Assembly: GCF_000308455.1 (NCBI RefSeq)
Contig: NZ_BAFP01000274.1
Location: 62,001 to 126,000 of the forward strand
Reading direction: 5' to 3'
DNA: 64,000 bases
Origin: Nocardia abscessus NBRC 100374
Lineage (GTDB): Bacteria > Actinomycetota > Actinomycetes > Mycobacteriales > Mycobacteriaceae
Below the pieces are notes generated by a model that saw only the letters and a list, made by a program, of their open reading frames with translations, made no database searches and was not told the origin of the DNA. Positions within the stretch are counted from its first letter, which is position 1; each line of letters starts with the position of its first letter. This document shows positions 43,377 to 53,032 of this stretch, one piece after another. The translations under genes were made by a program, and so were the position numbers.

Positions 43377-44561
43377 TCAGAACAAGGGAAGGGGTGGTGA
43401 CGAGGGGAACGTCACCGGGACGGTCGCGGGCGCGCGGTGGAAGGAGTTCGGTAGCCACGTCACCTCGTCGGCGGGGATCGCCAGCCGGATTTCCGGTAGG
43501 GCGTCGAGCAATTGGTCGAGCGCTTCCTGGACGATGACCATGGCGACCGACTGGGCGGGGCAGGTGTGCGGACCGGCGCCCCACGCGAGGTGCGAACGGT
43601 TGCCCTGGCGCTCACCGGCCGCTGCCGCGGGGTCGTTGTTGCACGCCGCCAAACCGATCAGCACCGGATGATGCTGCGGCAGCCAGACGTCTCCGACGAC
43701 TTGCGGCTGACTCGGATACCTGAAGCAGAAATTCGCCTTCGGCGGGTCGGTGAACAGCACTTCGTCGATCGCGTCCCGGGTGGACAGCGCTCCGCCGAGC
43801 AGTTCACCTCCGAACCGGTCATCGGTCGCCAGCAACAGCACGGTGACCGCGATCAGATTCCACGTGGGTTCGGCGCCGGTCGTGTACAACATGGTCATCT
43901 GATGCACGAGTTCGGCCTCGCTGAGCCGTGCCGGATGCTGGACCAGCCAAGAGGCCGCATCGCGTGCCGGTGCTGCGCGTTTGGTCGAGATCACCTCGAG
44001 CATCACCGCTTCGAGCGTGCGTCGGCTCGCTTCCGCCGCGTCCACGTCGACGGCGTTGCGCAGGTTCATCATCGCCGCGTACGCGTCCTCGCGGACCTCC
44101 GGCGGGAATCCCAGCACCTCCTCGAGCACCCCGATGGTGAGCGGGATCGCGTACTCGATGAGCAGATCCGCCGAACCGGCCGCGCAGAAACCGTTGATCA
44201 GGGATACCGCGGTGCGTTCCACCGTGTCGCGCAGCGTGTGCAGATCGATCCGATCGAGACTGCCGGTGACGGCGGTCCGGTAGCGGGAATGTTCGTCTCC
44301 CGTGGTCCGCGACGCGTCCGGTCGCCAGCGCATCGCCAACGGTACCGGGCACTCCGTCGGCACGCTCTGCTGCCATTGGCTCGGATCAGCCGGGAAATGC
44401 GCGGGATCGGTGAGAATGTCCAGTGCCGTGCGATAATCGACGACCAAAGTCGCCGGTATCCCCGGCGCCACCTCTACCGGAACGAGCGGACCGTGCTCGC
44501 TCCGCAATCGCTGGTACGTGGCGTGCGGGTCGGCCGCGAACTCCTCCGAATACAGCTTCAC
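43377..44561 (-). CDS. Cytochrome P450, CYP157-like, without ExxR
   Basis: 394 residues. The heme loop reads HLAWGAGPHTCPAQSVAMV with the axial Cys. The I-helix (MLYTTGAEPTWNLIAVTV) has an EPT instead of the usual DTT/ETT. The K-helix ExxR motif is replaced: DEVLFTDPPKANF has E-V-L-F, as in the CYP157 family of actinobacteria, where the missing Arg is a known trait. CYP157 genes often sit in conservons next to a roadblock/GTPase set, but none is adjacent here. Substrate unknown. First gene to the right of the tRNA integration site. Confidence 0.8.
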   Translation of the reverse strand: MKLYSEEFAADPHATYQRLRSEHGPLVPVEVAPGIPATLVVDYRTALDILTDPAHFPADPSQWQQSVPTECPVPLAMRWRPDASRTTGDEHSRYRTAVTGSLDRIDLHTLRDTVERTAVSLINGFCAAGSADLLIEYAIPLTIGVLEEVLGFPPEVREDAYAAMMNLRNAVDVDAAEASRRTLEAVMLEVISTKRAAPARDAASWLVQHPARLSEAELVHQMTMLYTTGAEPTWNLIAVTVLLLATDDRFGGELLGGALSTRDAIDEVLFTDPPKANFCFRYPSQPQVVGDVWLPQHHPVLIGLAACNNDPAAAAGERQGNRSHLAWGAGPHTCPAQSVAMVIVQEALDQLLDALPEIRLAIPADEVTWLPNSFHRAPATVPVTFPSSPPLPLF

Positions 44562-45469
44562 CCGCGGGCACCGTAACGATGCGGCGGAGCGGACGGGCGA
44601 GACGGTTGTCTCGTTTCATGCGAAAGAGACGATGAAATCATCGAAACAGACTCCTGAAAGCGAAGGCAAGGGTCGACGACAGGATCCGTACGGCTTCTCT
44701 GGCGCAAGCGGATCCGGCCGTGCAGGAATTAGCTGGTCCGGCTATTGCGGTAAGGTGCAGAGGGGAGGCCGCTGACACGCGACGGGTGAGAATAGTCGGC
44801 CTGCTGCGCGGGTCGTGAATCCTGGCGATCCTTGTGCCCGGTGCGACCTCGACACTTCTGAACTCCCCTGTTTACGCCGCCGGCATTTGGCGCCACGGCC
44901 GAAACCAGGCCGTCCTACCGGCCGGTCTGCCAAAAGTGTTCGACCGCAGCGTAATTCGACTAACGGTGAGCGAGCATACGCATCCCCGCCTTCGTTCGCA
45001 GCGCGAAGATTTGGACCGGCGGCGCCCTGGACGCGGCGGTCACGACGGCGCTGCTCCGACCGTCCGCGCTGACGCGAGACTGCCGCATGCCTGAACCCCG
45101 GGTCGAAGTCAGATGATGTGCGGCAGTGCGTTTTTGTGCCGTGAACAGCGCGGCCGCTGATCGCCGGTCGAATTATTCGCGGGATTCGGACGCGTCCGGA
45201 TTTGCCTTTCGGGTTCGGTGATCACGCTGCCGACCGGTGTCGGCTTTGTCCGGCAACCTTTTTCGGTCGAACGATGAGGTGGGCGATGTCACATATCAGT
45301 TCCGTCAACGACACCTGGCGGTCATCGGTCGTTTACCAGTCGGCAAATTTCCGCTGAAGAAAGGGGCTACCGGCTGCGCGTGCCGAGCCGGAAGAATTGC
45401 AACGTGCTGAGCGGGCGTCGGGGCCTGCGGACGGTGCCCCGACGATGCGCATGCCCCACCCCGTGCGAG
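44562..45469. other. 900 bp without a convincing gene
   Basis: Several short open frames (for instance 44815-45094) have no family signal and poor coding style. It may be decayed sequence. No clear repeats, terminators or tRNA seen. Confidence 0.45.
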
Positions 45470-46189
45470 TCAGCGTGTGGTGTGAGCACCGCCGTTGAGA
45501 TGAAGGGTTTGCCCGGTGATGTGGCGGGCGTGGGGCGATGCGAGGAATTCGACGAGTCCGGCGACGTCCTCGGGCAGGCCTGCCCTTTTGTTGTGGGTCG
45601 CCGCGATCAACGTCGCTCGGCGTTCATCGGTGAGCTCGCCGCGGAAGAAGTCGGTCTCGGCGATGTAGCCGGGAGACACCACGTTGACGGTGACGCCGTT
45701 CGGCGCCAGCTGGGCCGACAACCCTGCCGACCACGCAGCCAAAGCCGCCTTGGCCGCACCGTAGGAGTTCGCGGCGTATTCGGCGCCGATCGAACCGATG
45801 TTGATGACCGCCCCACCCTCCGGCAGGCGATCCCGCAACGCGGTGGTCGTCAACACCGCGCTGAGGAGGTTGGCGTCGAGGTTGGCCCGCCACTGCGCCG
45901 CGATCTGGTCGAGCGATTCCACGGGCGGCCGCCCGAGGTCGGTGTTTCCACCGGCCATGTTGACCAGCACGTCCACCGTCGGCCCGAGTTGCCCGGCCAG
46001 CCGCTGCACGTCGGCGGGATCGGTGGCGTCGCAGCGAATTCCGGTCGCACCGAGTTCGTCGGCGGTTCGTTCGACCTGGTCGTGATCCCGGCCGGTGAGC
46101 ACGACGAAGTCACCGGCCGCGGCGAACCGCTGCGCGACGTGGCGCCCGATGCCCCGGCTGCCGCCGGTGACCACGATCGTGCGCGTCAT
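45470..46189 (-). CDS. Short-chain dehydrogenase/reductase (FabG-like)
   Basis: 239 residues. The cofactor loop TGGSRGIG and the GRDH region after beta-2 fit NADP(H) use; NMAG, the Ser of INIGSIGA, and YGAAK are the catalytic elements; the SPGYI loop and C-terminal GGAHTTR are typical. All catalytic residues are present. It reduces or oxidises a keto/hydroxy substrate; the exact one is not known. It overlaps the stop of the truncated GNAT remnant. Confidence 0.88.
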   Translation of the reverse strand: MTRTIVVTGGSRGIGRHVAQRFAAAGDFVVLTGRDHDQVERTADELGATGIRCDATDPADVQRLAGQLGPTVDVLVNMAGGNTDLGRPPVESLDQIAAQWRANLDANLLSAVLTTTALRDRLPEGGAVINIGSIGAEYAANSYGAAKAALAAWSAGLSAQLAPNGVTVNVVSPGYIAETDFFRGELTDERRATLIAATHNKRAGLPEDVAGLVEFLASPHARHITGQTLHLNGGAHTTR

Positions 46190-46458
46190 CGGAGGTCCCT
46201 CGCGGGTGCGGAAGGCGCCTGCACGATGGTCAACTTCGAACGCTCCCGCAATGTGAATCCCAGCGTCTGGTACAGACTGATCGCTGTCGTGTTGTGGGCG
46301 AGCGCATGCAAAAACGGTATCTCACCGCGCGTGCGGATGCCCGCGCCGACCGCACGGATCAGACGCGAAGCGTAGCCGCGGCCACGGAACTCCGCGTCGG
46401 TGCACACAGCGCTGATCTGACAAACGGCGCAATGCGCGGAGTTGAATGCGTTCGCGCA
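46186..46458 (-). pseudogene. 5'-truncated GNAT acetyltransferase
   Basis: The frame encodes only the C-terminal GNAT half: ISAVCTDAEFRGRGYASRLI (acetyl-CoA loop), FLHALAHNTTAISLYQTLGF. Upstream the same frame hits TAG at 46459-46461 and the sequence no longer resembles GNAT, so the N-terminal half is gone. GTG 46405-46407 could start a 73-residue stub. The 3' end overlaps the SDR start, which suggests a former operon. Confidence 0.6.
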
Positions 46459-46556
46459 CTACGGATTTGCGATTCAGTCGGCAATCGAGATCGGTCGCGT
46501 TCGGCAGTGTAGGCGTGTAGCGTGGCTGGCCGGACGGCGCGGATAGGAGCGGACTG

Positions 46557-47381
46557 GTGCGTGTCCATCATTTGGATGCCGGGGGGACTCGTCCTTTCGG
46601 AGGTCGTCTGTTCGACGGCAGGCCGGGCGTGTGGCGCGAGGCCGTCGGAGCGTGTCACTGCCTGCTGCTCGAGCACTCCGCCGGGTTGATTCTGGTCGAC
46701 ACCGGTTACGGCGAGCAGGCTGTGACCCGGCCGGAAATTTGGGTGGGACGGCAACTCATCCGGCAGTCGAACCCGGTTCTAGACCAGCCGATCGCCCGGC
46801 AGGTCGAGGCGCTGGGCTTCTCCCGCGCCGACGTCCGGGACATCGTCGTGACGCACCTCGATCTCGATCACGCGGGTGGGCTCGCCGATTTCCCTCGGGC
46901 CACCGTGCACGTTCACCGGGCGGAGCTGGACACCGTCGAAGGGCCGTACGGCCGTCGCGAAAATTTCCGGTATCGATCGGTGCAGTTCGAACACGGGCCG
47001 AAATGGTCGGTCTACGACGAGTCCGACAGCCGCGCGGAGCGCTGGTTCGGTTTCCGGGCGGTCCGCGAATTGCGCGGCCTGCCACCGGAGATACTCATGG
47101 TTCCGCTGACCGGACACACGCGCGGTCACGTCGGTGTCGTCGTGGACACCGGGAACGGCTGGCTGTTGCACGCCGGCGACGCCTACACCTATCACGGCCA
47201 GATGCAGGAGAAGCCGTCGATGCCGTTGGGGGTGCGAGTCTTCCAACGATATGTGGACACGCAGCGGCAGTCCCGGATCGAGAACCAGCAGCGGCTACGG
47301 GAACTCGTCCGCGACAACGGTGACGAGGTGACGGTGTTCTCCGCCCACTGCGCGACGGAGTTCGAGCGACTACACCGTTGA
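46557..47381 (+). CDS. MBL-fold metallo-hydrolase
   Basis: 274 residues, GTG start. The metal motif THLDLDHAGG (HxHxDH variant with HLDLDH) is preceded by LILVDTGYG, and further ligands are in GHTRGHVGV and HAGDAYTY, with a final His in FSAHCATEF. It belongs to the MBL group that includes lactonases and glyoxalase-like enzymes. The substrate is not clear: AHL lactonase, arylsulfatase-like or other esterase activity are all possible. Monocistronic by layout. Confidence 0.85.
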   Translation: MRVHHLDAGGTRPFGGRLFDGRPGVWREAVGACHCLLLEHSAGLILVDTGYGEQAVTRPEIWVGRQLIRQSNPVLDQPIARQVEALGFSRADVRDIVVTHLDLDHAGGLADFPRATVHVHRAELDTVEGPYGRRENFRYRSVQFEHGPKWSVYDESDSRAERWFGFRAVRELRGLPPEILMVPLTGHTRGHVGVVVDTGNGWLLHAGDAYTYHGQMQEKPSMPLGVRVFQRYVDTQRQSRIENQQRLRELVRDNGDEVTVFSAHCATEFERLHR

Positions 47382-47419
47382 CACCGGTGCACGGCGCTGG
47401 CTGATCATCCGGGCCGGAT

Positions 47420-48451
47420 TCAGTGCCGGGCGACCGCCCGCGCCGCGCTGCGGAACAGCCGCCGTCGAAGGTTCGCTCGTGCCCTGGCGAGCAGCGGTGG
47501 CTCCGGAGTGGGTGTGGCCTCGCCGAACTCGGGAAAAAGTGCTAAGGCGTTGTCGCGCTGAATGTTTCGTCGCGTGGCGTCGTCACAACCGGGGTAGGTG
47601 TTCAGCCCGGCGTTGAAGTAGTGGACCGCGGGTTCGGGCGCGAACGGCCAGTCGCTGCCGTAGAGCACGTGCCCGGGTTCGGCGAACGCGAGCAGGGTCG
47701 GCAGCGTGGCCGCGCTCGCCGAAAGCGCGGTGTCGAAGTAGAACCCGGCGAAGTCGTCGAGGACGTCCAGCGGGCTGTACCCGGTGTCGTTGAAGATCGC
47801 CAGCGCCATGCGGTGGGCGGCGTAGGGGACGAACCCACCGGCATGGCCGAGGATGAATCGGATGTTGGGGTAGCGACGCCGAATGCCGTTGCGCACCAGC
47901 AGAAACGCCGCCCGGGTGGTGTCGAGCAGGAAATCCGCGGCGAAGGGCGGGACGCCGGGCACGGCGGGCGCGGGCAGGTCGGCCGGGTGGACGAACGCGA
48001 CGGCCGAGCGTTGGTCCAGGACGCGGAAGAGTTCGTCCTGCCCTTCTTCACCCAGGTAGGTGCCCGCCGCGTTGCCCAGCAGCACGACACCGTCGGCGTG
48101 CAGGTCATCGAGGGCGCGCCGGGCCTCGGCGGCGGCCGCCCCGACGTCGGGCAGGGGAAGGGTGGCGAAGAACCCGAACCGGTCGGGTTCGGCGTCCGCG
48201 AGCGCGGCGGAGTAGTCGTTGAGCGACCGTGCCAGTGCGGCCGCCTGTGCGGAATCGGACAGGAAGGTGGTGCCGGGAGTCGAGACCGACAGCACCGCCG
48301 AGGCGATCCCGGCCTGCGTTAGTAGCGCACGCGCCGCCTCGGGACTCCATTCGGGCAGCTCACGCCCGCCCGGGGCGGTGACACCGTGAGCGCGCAGCAT
48401 CTCGGCATAGTCCGGCGGGATGAGGTGCTGGTGCACATCGATGCGGTTCAT
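47420..48451 (-). CDS. ACMSD-type amidohydrolase
   Basis: 343 residues; ATG 48451 chosen for GGAAGGACTGCCCGCA, not the longer frame upstream. The HxH metal pair is DVHQHLIPPDY; later ligands are in RFILGHAGGFVP and LYGSDWPFAPE. This is the ACMSD/2-pyrone-4,6-dicarboxylate hydrolase-like branch that acts on aromatic ring-cleavage products (decarboxylation or hydrolysis). It is divergent from the meta-cleavage operon with a shared operator between, so it is probably part of the same aromatic degradation regulon. Confidence 0.85.
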   Translation of the reverse strand: MNRIDVHQHLIPPDYAEMLRAHGVTAPGGRELPEWSPEAARALLTQAGIASAVLSVSTPGTTFLSDSAQAAALARSLNDYSAALADAEPDRFGFFATLPLPDVGAAAAEARRALDDLHADGVVLLGNAAGTYLGEEGQDELFRVLDQRSAVAFVHPADLPAPAVPGVPPFAADFLLDTTRAAFLLVRNGIRRRYPNIRFILGHAGGFVPYAAHRMALAIFNDTGYSPLDVLDDFAGFYFDTALSASAATLPTLLAFAEPGHVLYGSDWPFAPEPAVHYFNAGLNTYPGCDDATRRNIQRDNALALFPEFGEATPTPEPPLLARARANLRRRLFRSAARAVARH

Positions 48452-48591
48452 TGCGGGCAGTCCTTCCGCCGGGCGCATCGGCCTCGATGAACGCCGAAGA
48501 GGTCCGAACCCTAACTCTGGCGCACCCCGGCTCGCCATGCAACCAATTCTGATGTTTTCATCATTTTCTGCTTGACAGAGTATTTCCCCAT

Positions 48592-48611
48592 AACTGATGA
48601 TTACATCAGTT
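48592..48611. promoter_or_regulatory. TetR operator AACTGATG-ATTA-CATCAGTT
   Basis: Perfect 8-bp arms in the divergent promoter region before the hydrolase operon. A TTGACA box lies upstream (48572-48577), so a bound regulator would cover the -10 region. The same half-sites in a 20-bp frame recur at 53033-53052 before the TetR gene. Confidence 0.75.
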
Positions 48612-48630
48612 TAGCAACCTGGAGGTAGCT

Positions 48631-49497
48631 GTGACCATCGACAACGCCGCCGAGACCGGGCGGGTGATCCGGGTCGGCGATCGGGAGATCTTCTTCAGTG
48701 AGACCGGTGCCGGTCCGGCCGTGGTGCTCCTGCACGGGGGTGGGCCCGGCGCCGGCGGCCTGTCGAACTACGCCCGCAACGTCGAGCCGTTGGCGCGGCG
48801 GTTCCGGGTGATCGTGCCCGATATGCCGGGCTACGGGCGCTCGACCAAACGCATCGACCAGTCCGACCCGTTCGGCGACCTGGCCGCGGCGGTCGGCGGG
48901 CTGCTGGACGCCCTCGACATCGGCTCGGCGCACCTGATCGGCAACTCCTATGGCGGAGCGGCGGCATTGCGGTTGGCGATGGACCGGCCGGAGAAGGTGG
49001 GGAAGCTGATTCTCATGGGTCCCGGCGGTGTCGGCACCACGCGCGCGTTGCCGACCAAAGGCTTGCAGTCGCTGCTGTCCTATTACGGTGGCGACGGTCC
49101 GAGCCGGGCCAAACTCGCCGAATTCCTCCGCGAGTATCTGGTCTACGACGCCGGCGCCGTCACCGAAGAGATCATCGACGACCGTTATCGGGCCAGTCTC
49201 GACCCGGACGTGGTGGCCGAGCCGCCGTTGCGCCGCCCCTCGGGCCGGTCGGCGTTGCGCACCCTGTGGCGGATGGATTTCACCCGCGACCCCCGGCTGT
49301 CCCGGGTGCGCAACCCGACGCTGGTGATCTGGGGCGCCGAAGACAAGGTCAATCGTCCCTCCGGTGGGCGCATGCTCGCCGAGACCATGCCGAACTGCGA
49401 CCTGTACCTGGCGGCCAGGACCGGCCATTGGGTGCAGTGGGAGCGCGCGGAGCTGTTCAACGAGCTGGCCGGTGCGTTCCTGGGAGCGACGGCATGA
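48631..49497 (+). CDS. Meta-cleavage product hydrolase (HsaD/BphD-like)
   Basis: 288 residues, GTG after a CTGGAGGTAG site. The alpha/beta hydrolase features are: oxyanion HGGGPGAGG, nucleophile GNSYGG, acid in WGAEDKVNRP, His in RTGHWVQWE. The LMGPGGVG and TPTLVIWG-type strands match C-C bond hydrolases that split 2-hydroxy-6-oxo-hexadienoates after extradiol ring opening. It is followed by an extradiol dioxygenase (ATGA overlap), the partner reaction. Steroid or biphenyl-type substrates cannot be told apart here. Confidence 0.88.
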   Translation: MTIDNAAETGRVIRVGDREIFFSETGAGPAVVLLHGGGPGAGGLSNYARNVEPLARRFRVIVPDMPGYGRSTKRIDQSDPFGDLAAAVGGLLDALDIGSAHLIGNSYGGAAALRLAMDRPEKVGKLILMGPGGVGTTRALPTKGLQSLLSYYGGDGPSRAKLAEFLREYLVYDAGAVTEEIIDDRYRASLDPDVVAEPPLRRPSGRSALRTLWRMDFTRDPRLSRVRNPTLVIWGAEDKVNRPSGGRMLAETMPNCDLYLAARTGHWVQWERAELFNELAGAFLGATA

Positions 49498-50522
49498 GCC
49501 GGTTCGCCCGGCCGGACACCGACGGGTCGGTGTTCGGTGCGGTGCACCTGGGTTATGTCGTGGTGCATTCGCGTCGGCTGGCCGACTGGCGCCGGTTCGG
49601 CGCGCTCGCGATCGGCATACACGTCGACGAACTCGGCACCGACGCGCTGCGCTTCCGCATGGACGACCGTGCCTGCCGCTTCCTGATCCGCCGCGGGACG
49701 GCCGAGGACGTCACGGCGCTGGGCTGGCAGGTCGACGACCACGAGACCTTCGACCGTATCCTCGCGCGGGTCGGCGGTCGCGGCGTGCCGATCGAGGAAG
49801 GCACCGCCGAGCAGGCGGCATCGCGCGGTGTGGAGCGGCTGTGGCGTTTTCCCGGCCCGAAGGGCATCGCCACGGAGATCTTCACCACCCCGGTGACCAC
49901 ACCGGAGCCGCTGCGGATGATCAGTTCCGGCTGGGTCACCGGGGAGGCGGGGATGGGCCACGTCGCGATCGTCTCCCGTGAGCCGGAATCGATGCGCGGC
50001 TACTACGACACCGTGTTCGACGCGCGGTTGACCGACTACATCGATGAGAACGTCGCCGGGTTGACGATGAAGATCCGCTTCCTGCGGGTGAACGAACGGC
50101 ACCACTCGATCGCGATCGCGAACCTGCGCGGAGTGCAGATCGATCCGATTCGAACCCGGGTGCAGCACATCAACATTCAATCGGCGAGCCTGGACGACAT
50201 GCTGGCCGCGTTCGGGCGGGTCACCGATCTGGGCTTCCGGATGGCGTGGTCGGTCGGCCAGCACACCAATGATCGCGAGTTGTCGTTCTATTGCGTGACG
50301 CCGTCCGGATTCGAGCTGGAGGTGGGGTGGAACCCGGTGGTGATCGGGCCGGAGCTGGAATCGACCTGGGAGCCGAGTACCTATCAGGGCATCAGCATCT
50401 GGGGTCACACCACGGTAGGGGAGACGGTACTGGACAAGTTCGCGCAGTTCCGACGAGCGCTGTGGTCGGTGCGGACACCGGAGACGACTGTTCCGGAACT
50501 GGCGGAAGGGCTGTCGCGATGA
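49494..50522 (+). CDS. Extradiol (VOC) ring-cleavage dioxygenase
   Basis: 342 residues with two VOC modules. Fe(II) ligands are present: H156 in MGHVAIVS, H225 in VQHINIQS, E276 in GFELEVGWN; a further active-site His lies in ERHHSIAIAN. It cleaves a catechol next to one hydroxyl and yields the substrate of the upstream C-C hydrolase. The order hydrolase - dioxygenase - flavin hydroxylase with overlapping ends gives a complete route: hydroxylate, cleave, hydrolyse. Confidence 0.9.
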   Translation: MSRFARPDTDGSVFGAVHLGYVVVHSRRLADWRRFGALAIGIHVDELGTDALRFRMDDRACRFLIRRGTAEDVTALGWQVDDHETFDRILARVGGRGVPIEEGTAEQAASRGVERLWRFPGPKGIATEIFTTPVTTPEPLRMISSGWVTGEAGMGHVAIVSREPESMRGYYDTVFDARLTDYIDENVAGLTMKIRFLRVNERHHSIAIANLRGVQIDPIRTRVQHINIQSASLDDMLAAFGRVTDLGFRMAWSVGQHTNDRELSFYCVTPSGFELEVGWNPVVIGPELESTWEPSTYQGISIWGHTTVGETVLDKFAQFRRALWSVRTPETTVPELAEGLSR

Positions 50523-52231
50523 GTGTTCTCGATGTCGACGTCGTGGTGGTCGGCCTCGGCCCGACCGGTTTGACCTTGGCCAATCTGCTGGGCAGACGCG
50601 GCGTGCGGGTGCTGGTGCTGGAACGGGAGCCGGAGTACTACGGGTTGGCCCGTGCGGTCTACACCGATGACGAGGGCATGCGGATCTTCCAGACCGCCGG
50701 TGCGGCAGACGAATTGGCGGCGGACATGAACGTCGATTCGACGGTGCAGTGGGTGCGTGGGGACGGCTCGGTGCTCGCGCAGTTCCACCGGATCGATCGG
50801 CCGCTGGGCTGGCCGGTGGTCAATTTCCTGTACCAGCCGTACTTGGAGAACACCCTCGAACGGGCCCTCGACCGCTACCCGCACGTCACGGTGCGGCGCG
50901 GTCGCGAGGTCGTCGGCTTCGATCAGGATGCCGACGGTGTGAGCGTCGAGCACGCCGAGTGCCGCGGCACCGGATACGGCAGACTCCCGGCGGACACCGA
51001 CCTGGGCACTGCCGAGCGGGTGCGGGCGAAGTTCCTGGTCGGCTGCGACGGTGGCCGCAGTGTGGTGCGCACCGAGCTCGGCATCGAGATGTCCGGCACC
51101 AGTTTTCCGGAACGGTGGCTGGTGGTGGATCTGAAAGCCCGTGACGGCGTCGACGCTTTCCGGCATCTGCCGTACTTCGACTTCGTGTGCGATCCCGAAC
51201 TGCCGATCGTGTCCTGCCCGCAGCCGGACCGGCATCACCGGTTCGAGTTCATGCTGACGCCGACGCAGACGAAGGAGGAGATGGAGGACGCCGACACCGT
51301 GCGCCGCCACATCGCCCGTTTCGTCGACCCGGACGAGGTGCAGGTGCTGCGCAAGCTCGTCTACACCTTCAACGCCGTCGTCGCCGACCGCTGGCGGGAC
51401 GGCCGGATCCTCATCGCGGGCGATGCCGCGCACATGACGCCACAGTTCATCGGTCAAGGCATGAACTCCGGGGTGCGCGACGCGGACAACCTGTCCTGGA
51501 AGCTGACCGCGATCATCGAACACGGTGCGGCGCTGGAGATTCTGGACAGTTACGAGTCCGAGCGGAGGCCGCACGCCAAGGCGATGATCGATCTGTCGGT
51601 GCTGAACAAGAAGCTCGTCTCGATAGACAACAAGGTGTTCGCGGCGGCCCGGGACATCGGGCTCACCACCGCGCTGCGCGTGCCAGGGCTCGGCGGCTGG
51701 ATCCGTGGCGCGAAGATGAAGCCACGGCCGCGTTTCCGTCGCGGCGCATACCTCGGCCTGCCCCGCCGCGGGCTGCGCGGCATCGAGGGAACCCTGGCCC
51801 CGCAGCCGGATGTGCGCGACTACGACGGACGTCATCGGCGCTTGGACGAGGCGCTGGGTATCGGCTTCGCGATTTTGGGCTACGGCGTCGATCCCCGCCG
51901 GGCCTTCGGAGCCGGAGAACTGGCGATCCTGCGGAATCTCGACGCCGCTTTCGTCACCGTGTACCCGCTGGGCGGACGCCCACAGGGCAAGCCGGGCGAG
52001 GGACGCGACGACGTCATCGACGTCGAAGACCACACCGGCACGCTGACCCGGTGGTTCGGCAAGGCCGGACTGCGCACCGGCGGCGTCGTCGTGCTGCGCC
52101 CCGACCGATTCGTCTTCGGCACCGCCGCGGCCGGGCGAGGCGCGCCGTTGATCGCCGAACTCGTGCGGCAGTTGGGCGTTTCCGTACATCCCCGGGACAC
52201 TGCCGGTCGGTCAGCTCGTCACCGGTGGTGA
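50519..52231 (+). CDS. FAD-dependent aromatic hydroxylase (MhpA-like)
   Basis: 570 residues, ATG overlapping the dioxygenase stop. The FAD motifs are GLGPTGLTLANLLGRRG at the N-terminus, the DG motif VGCDGGRSVVR and the GD motif RILIAGDAAHMTPQFIGQG. The C-terminal thioredoxin-like domain (GVVVLRPDRFVFG) matches 3-(3-hydroxyphenyl)propionate hydroxylase-type proteins. It probably makes the catechol for the dioxygenase. Last gene of the operon. Confidence 0.9.
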   Translation: MSVLDVDVVVVGLGPTGLTLANLLGRRGVRVLVLEREPEYYGLARAVYTDDEGMRIFQTAGAADELAADMNVDSTVQWVRGDGSVLAQFHRIDRPLGWPVVNFLYQPYLENTLERALDRYPHVTVRRGREVVGFDQDADGVSVEHAECRGTGYGRLPADTDLGTAERVRAKFLVGCDGGRSVVRTELGIEMSGTSFPERWLVVDLKARDGVDAFRHLPYFDFVCDPELPIVSCPQPDRHHRFEFMLTPTQTKEEMEDADTVRRHIARFVDPDEVQVLRKLVYTFNAVVADRWRDGRILIAGDAAHMTPQFIGQGMNSGVRDADNLSWKLTAIIEHGAALEILDSYESERRPHAKAMIDLSVLNKKLVSIDNKVFAAARDIGLTTALRVPGLGGWIRGAKMKPRPRFRRGAYLGLPRRGLRGIEGTLAPQPDVRDYDGRHRRLDEALGIGFAILGYGVDPRRAFGAGELAILRNLDAAFVTVYPLGGRPQGKPGEGRDDVIDVEDHTGTLTRWFGKAGLRTGGVVVLRPDRFVFGTAAAGRGAPLIAELVRQLGVSVHPRDTAGRSARHRW

Positions 52232-52356
52232 AGGAACGTCGCGGTACGAGCAGACCCGTTGAACTCGGGGACGACACCGTTTCGCCTGGTCATCGGCGTC
52301 CCCACCGCGCCGGTCGGTGATCGCGGCCGCCGAACGGGCGTCCGCGACCGCCACGT

Positions 52357-52995
52357 TCACAACTGCGGCTGTGGCGGAAGCTGCCCGGCCACCAGTTTCC
52401 GGGCCGCCCGCTTCGGCATGCCGAACATTCGCAGCACGTGAAAGGTCATCTCGTCCGACAGCGCCCCGGCGTCGGCATCGGGGCGGGTGTCGAGCATCTG
52501 CAACAACCCCAGCAGCGCGCCGCCTGCGGCCATCATCGCCATCTCCACGTCCATCTCCTCGAACCGGCCCGCCTCCTGCGCGGCGAGGATGTCGCGGCGT
52601 GCCCGCGGAGCCAAGCCGTCGTCCCGCGAGAGCACCGGCATTCCCGAATTCAGGACGACCCGCACCATTTCCGGGATCTGCCGCTGCAACCGCCCGGTCA
52701 TGCGGAAACTGACCGCGAACACCTCGGCCGGGTCGTCGTAGAGCCGCACGATCTCGTCGCGCATCTGGGCGTAGATCTCCAGCGCCGAGCGCACCGCCTC
52801 GTCGAACAACTGCTCTTTGCTCTGGAAGTGGTTGTAGAACGAGCCGAAACCGACGTCGGCGGCATCGGTGATCTCCTGAATGCTCACCGCCGACCGGCCT
52901 TCGGCCAGAAACTTCCGCGCGGCCGCCACCAGCGCGTTGCGGGTGCGCTCCCGGCGTCGATCAGTCCGAGTACGCACCACCGGTTCCGCAGTCAT
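52357..52995 (-). CDS. TetR-family regulator of the catabolic operon
   Basis: 212 residues. The HTH is ALVAAARKFLAEGRSAVSIQ, EITDAADVGFGSFYNHFQSKEQ at ~20-65; the C-terminal ligand domain is helical (AMMAAGGALLGLLQMLDTR). It lies convergent with the operon and has an operator of the same design as the operon promoter right upstream of its own start (53033-53052). It should repress both units and respond to an aromatic intermediate. Confidence 0.9.
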   Translation of the reverse strand: MTAEPVVRTRTDRRRERTRNALVAAARKFLAEGRSAVSIQEITDAADVGFGSFYNHFQSKEQLFDEAVRSALEIYAQMRDEIVRLYDDPAEVFAVSFRMTGRLQRQIPEMVRVVLNSGMPVLSRDDGLAPRARRDILAAQEAGRFEEMDVEMAMMAAGGALLGLLQMLDTRPDADAGALSDEMTFHVLRMFGMPKRAARKLVAGQLPPQPQL

Positions 52996-53032
52996 CGACC
53001 TACCCCGCCTTCGCCATCAGTGCGGGAATCAT

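Noticed and set aside
44815..45094. Two overlapping short open frames after the P450 gene
   Set aside because: No ribosome site, Arg/Pro-rich composition typical of chance frames in GC-rich DNA, and no motif.
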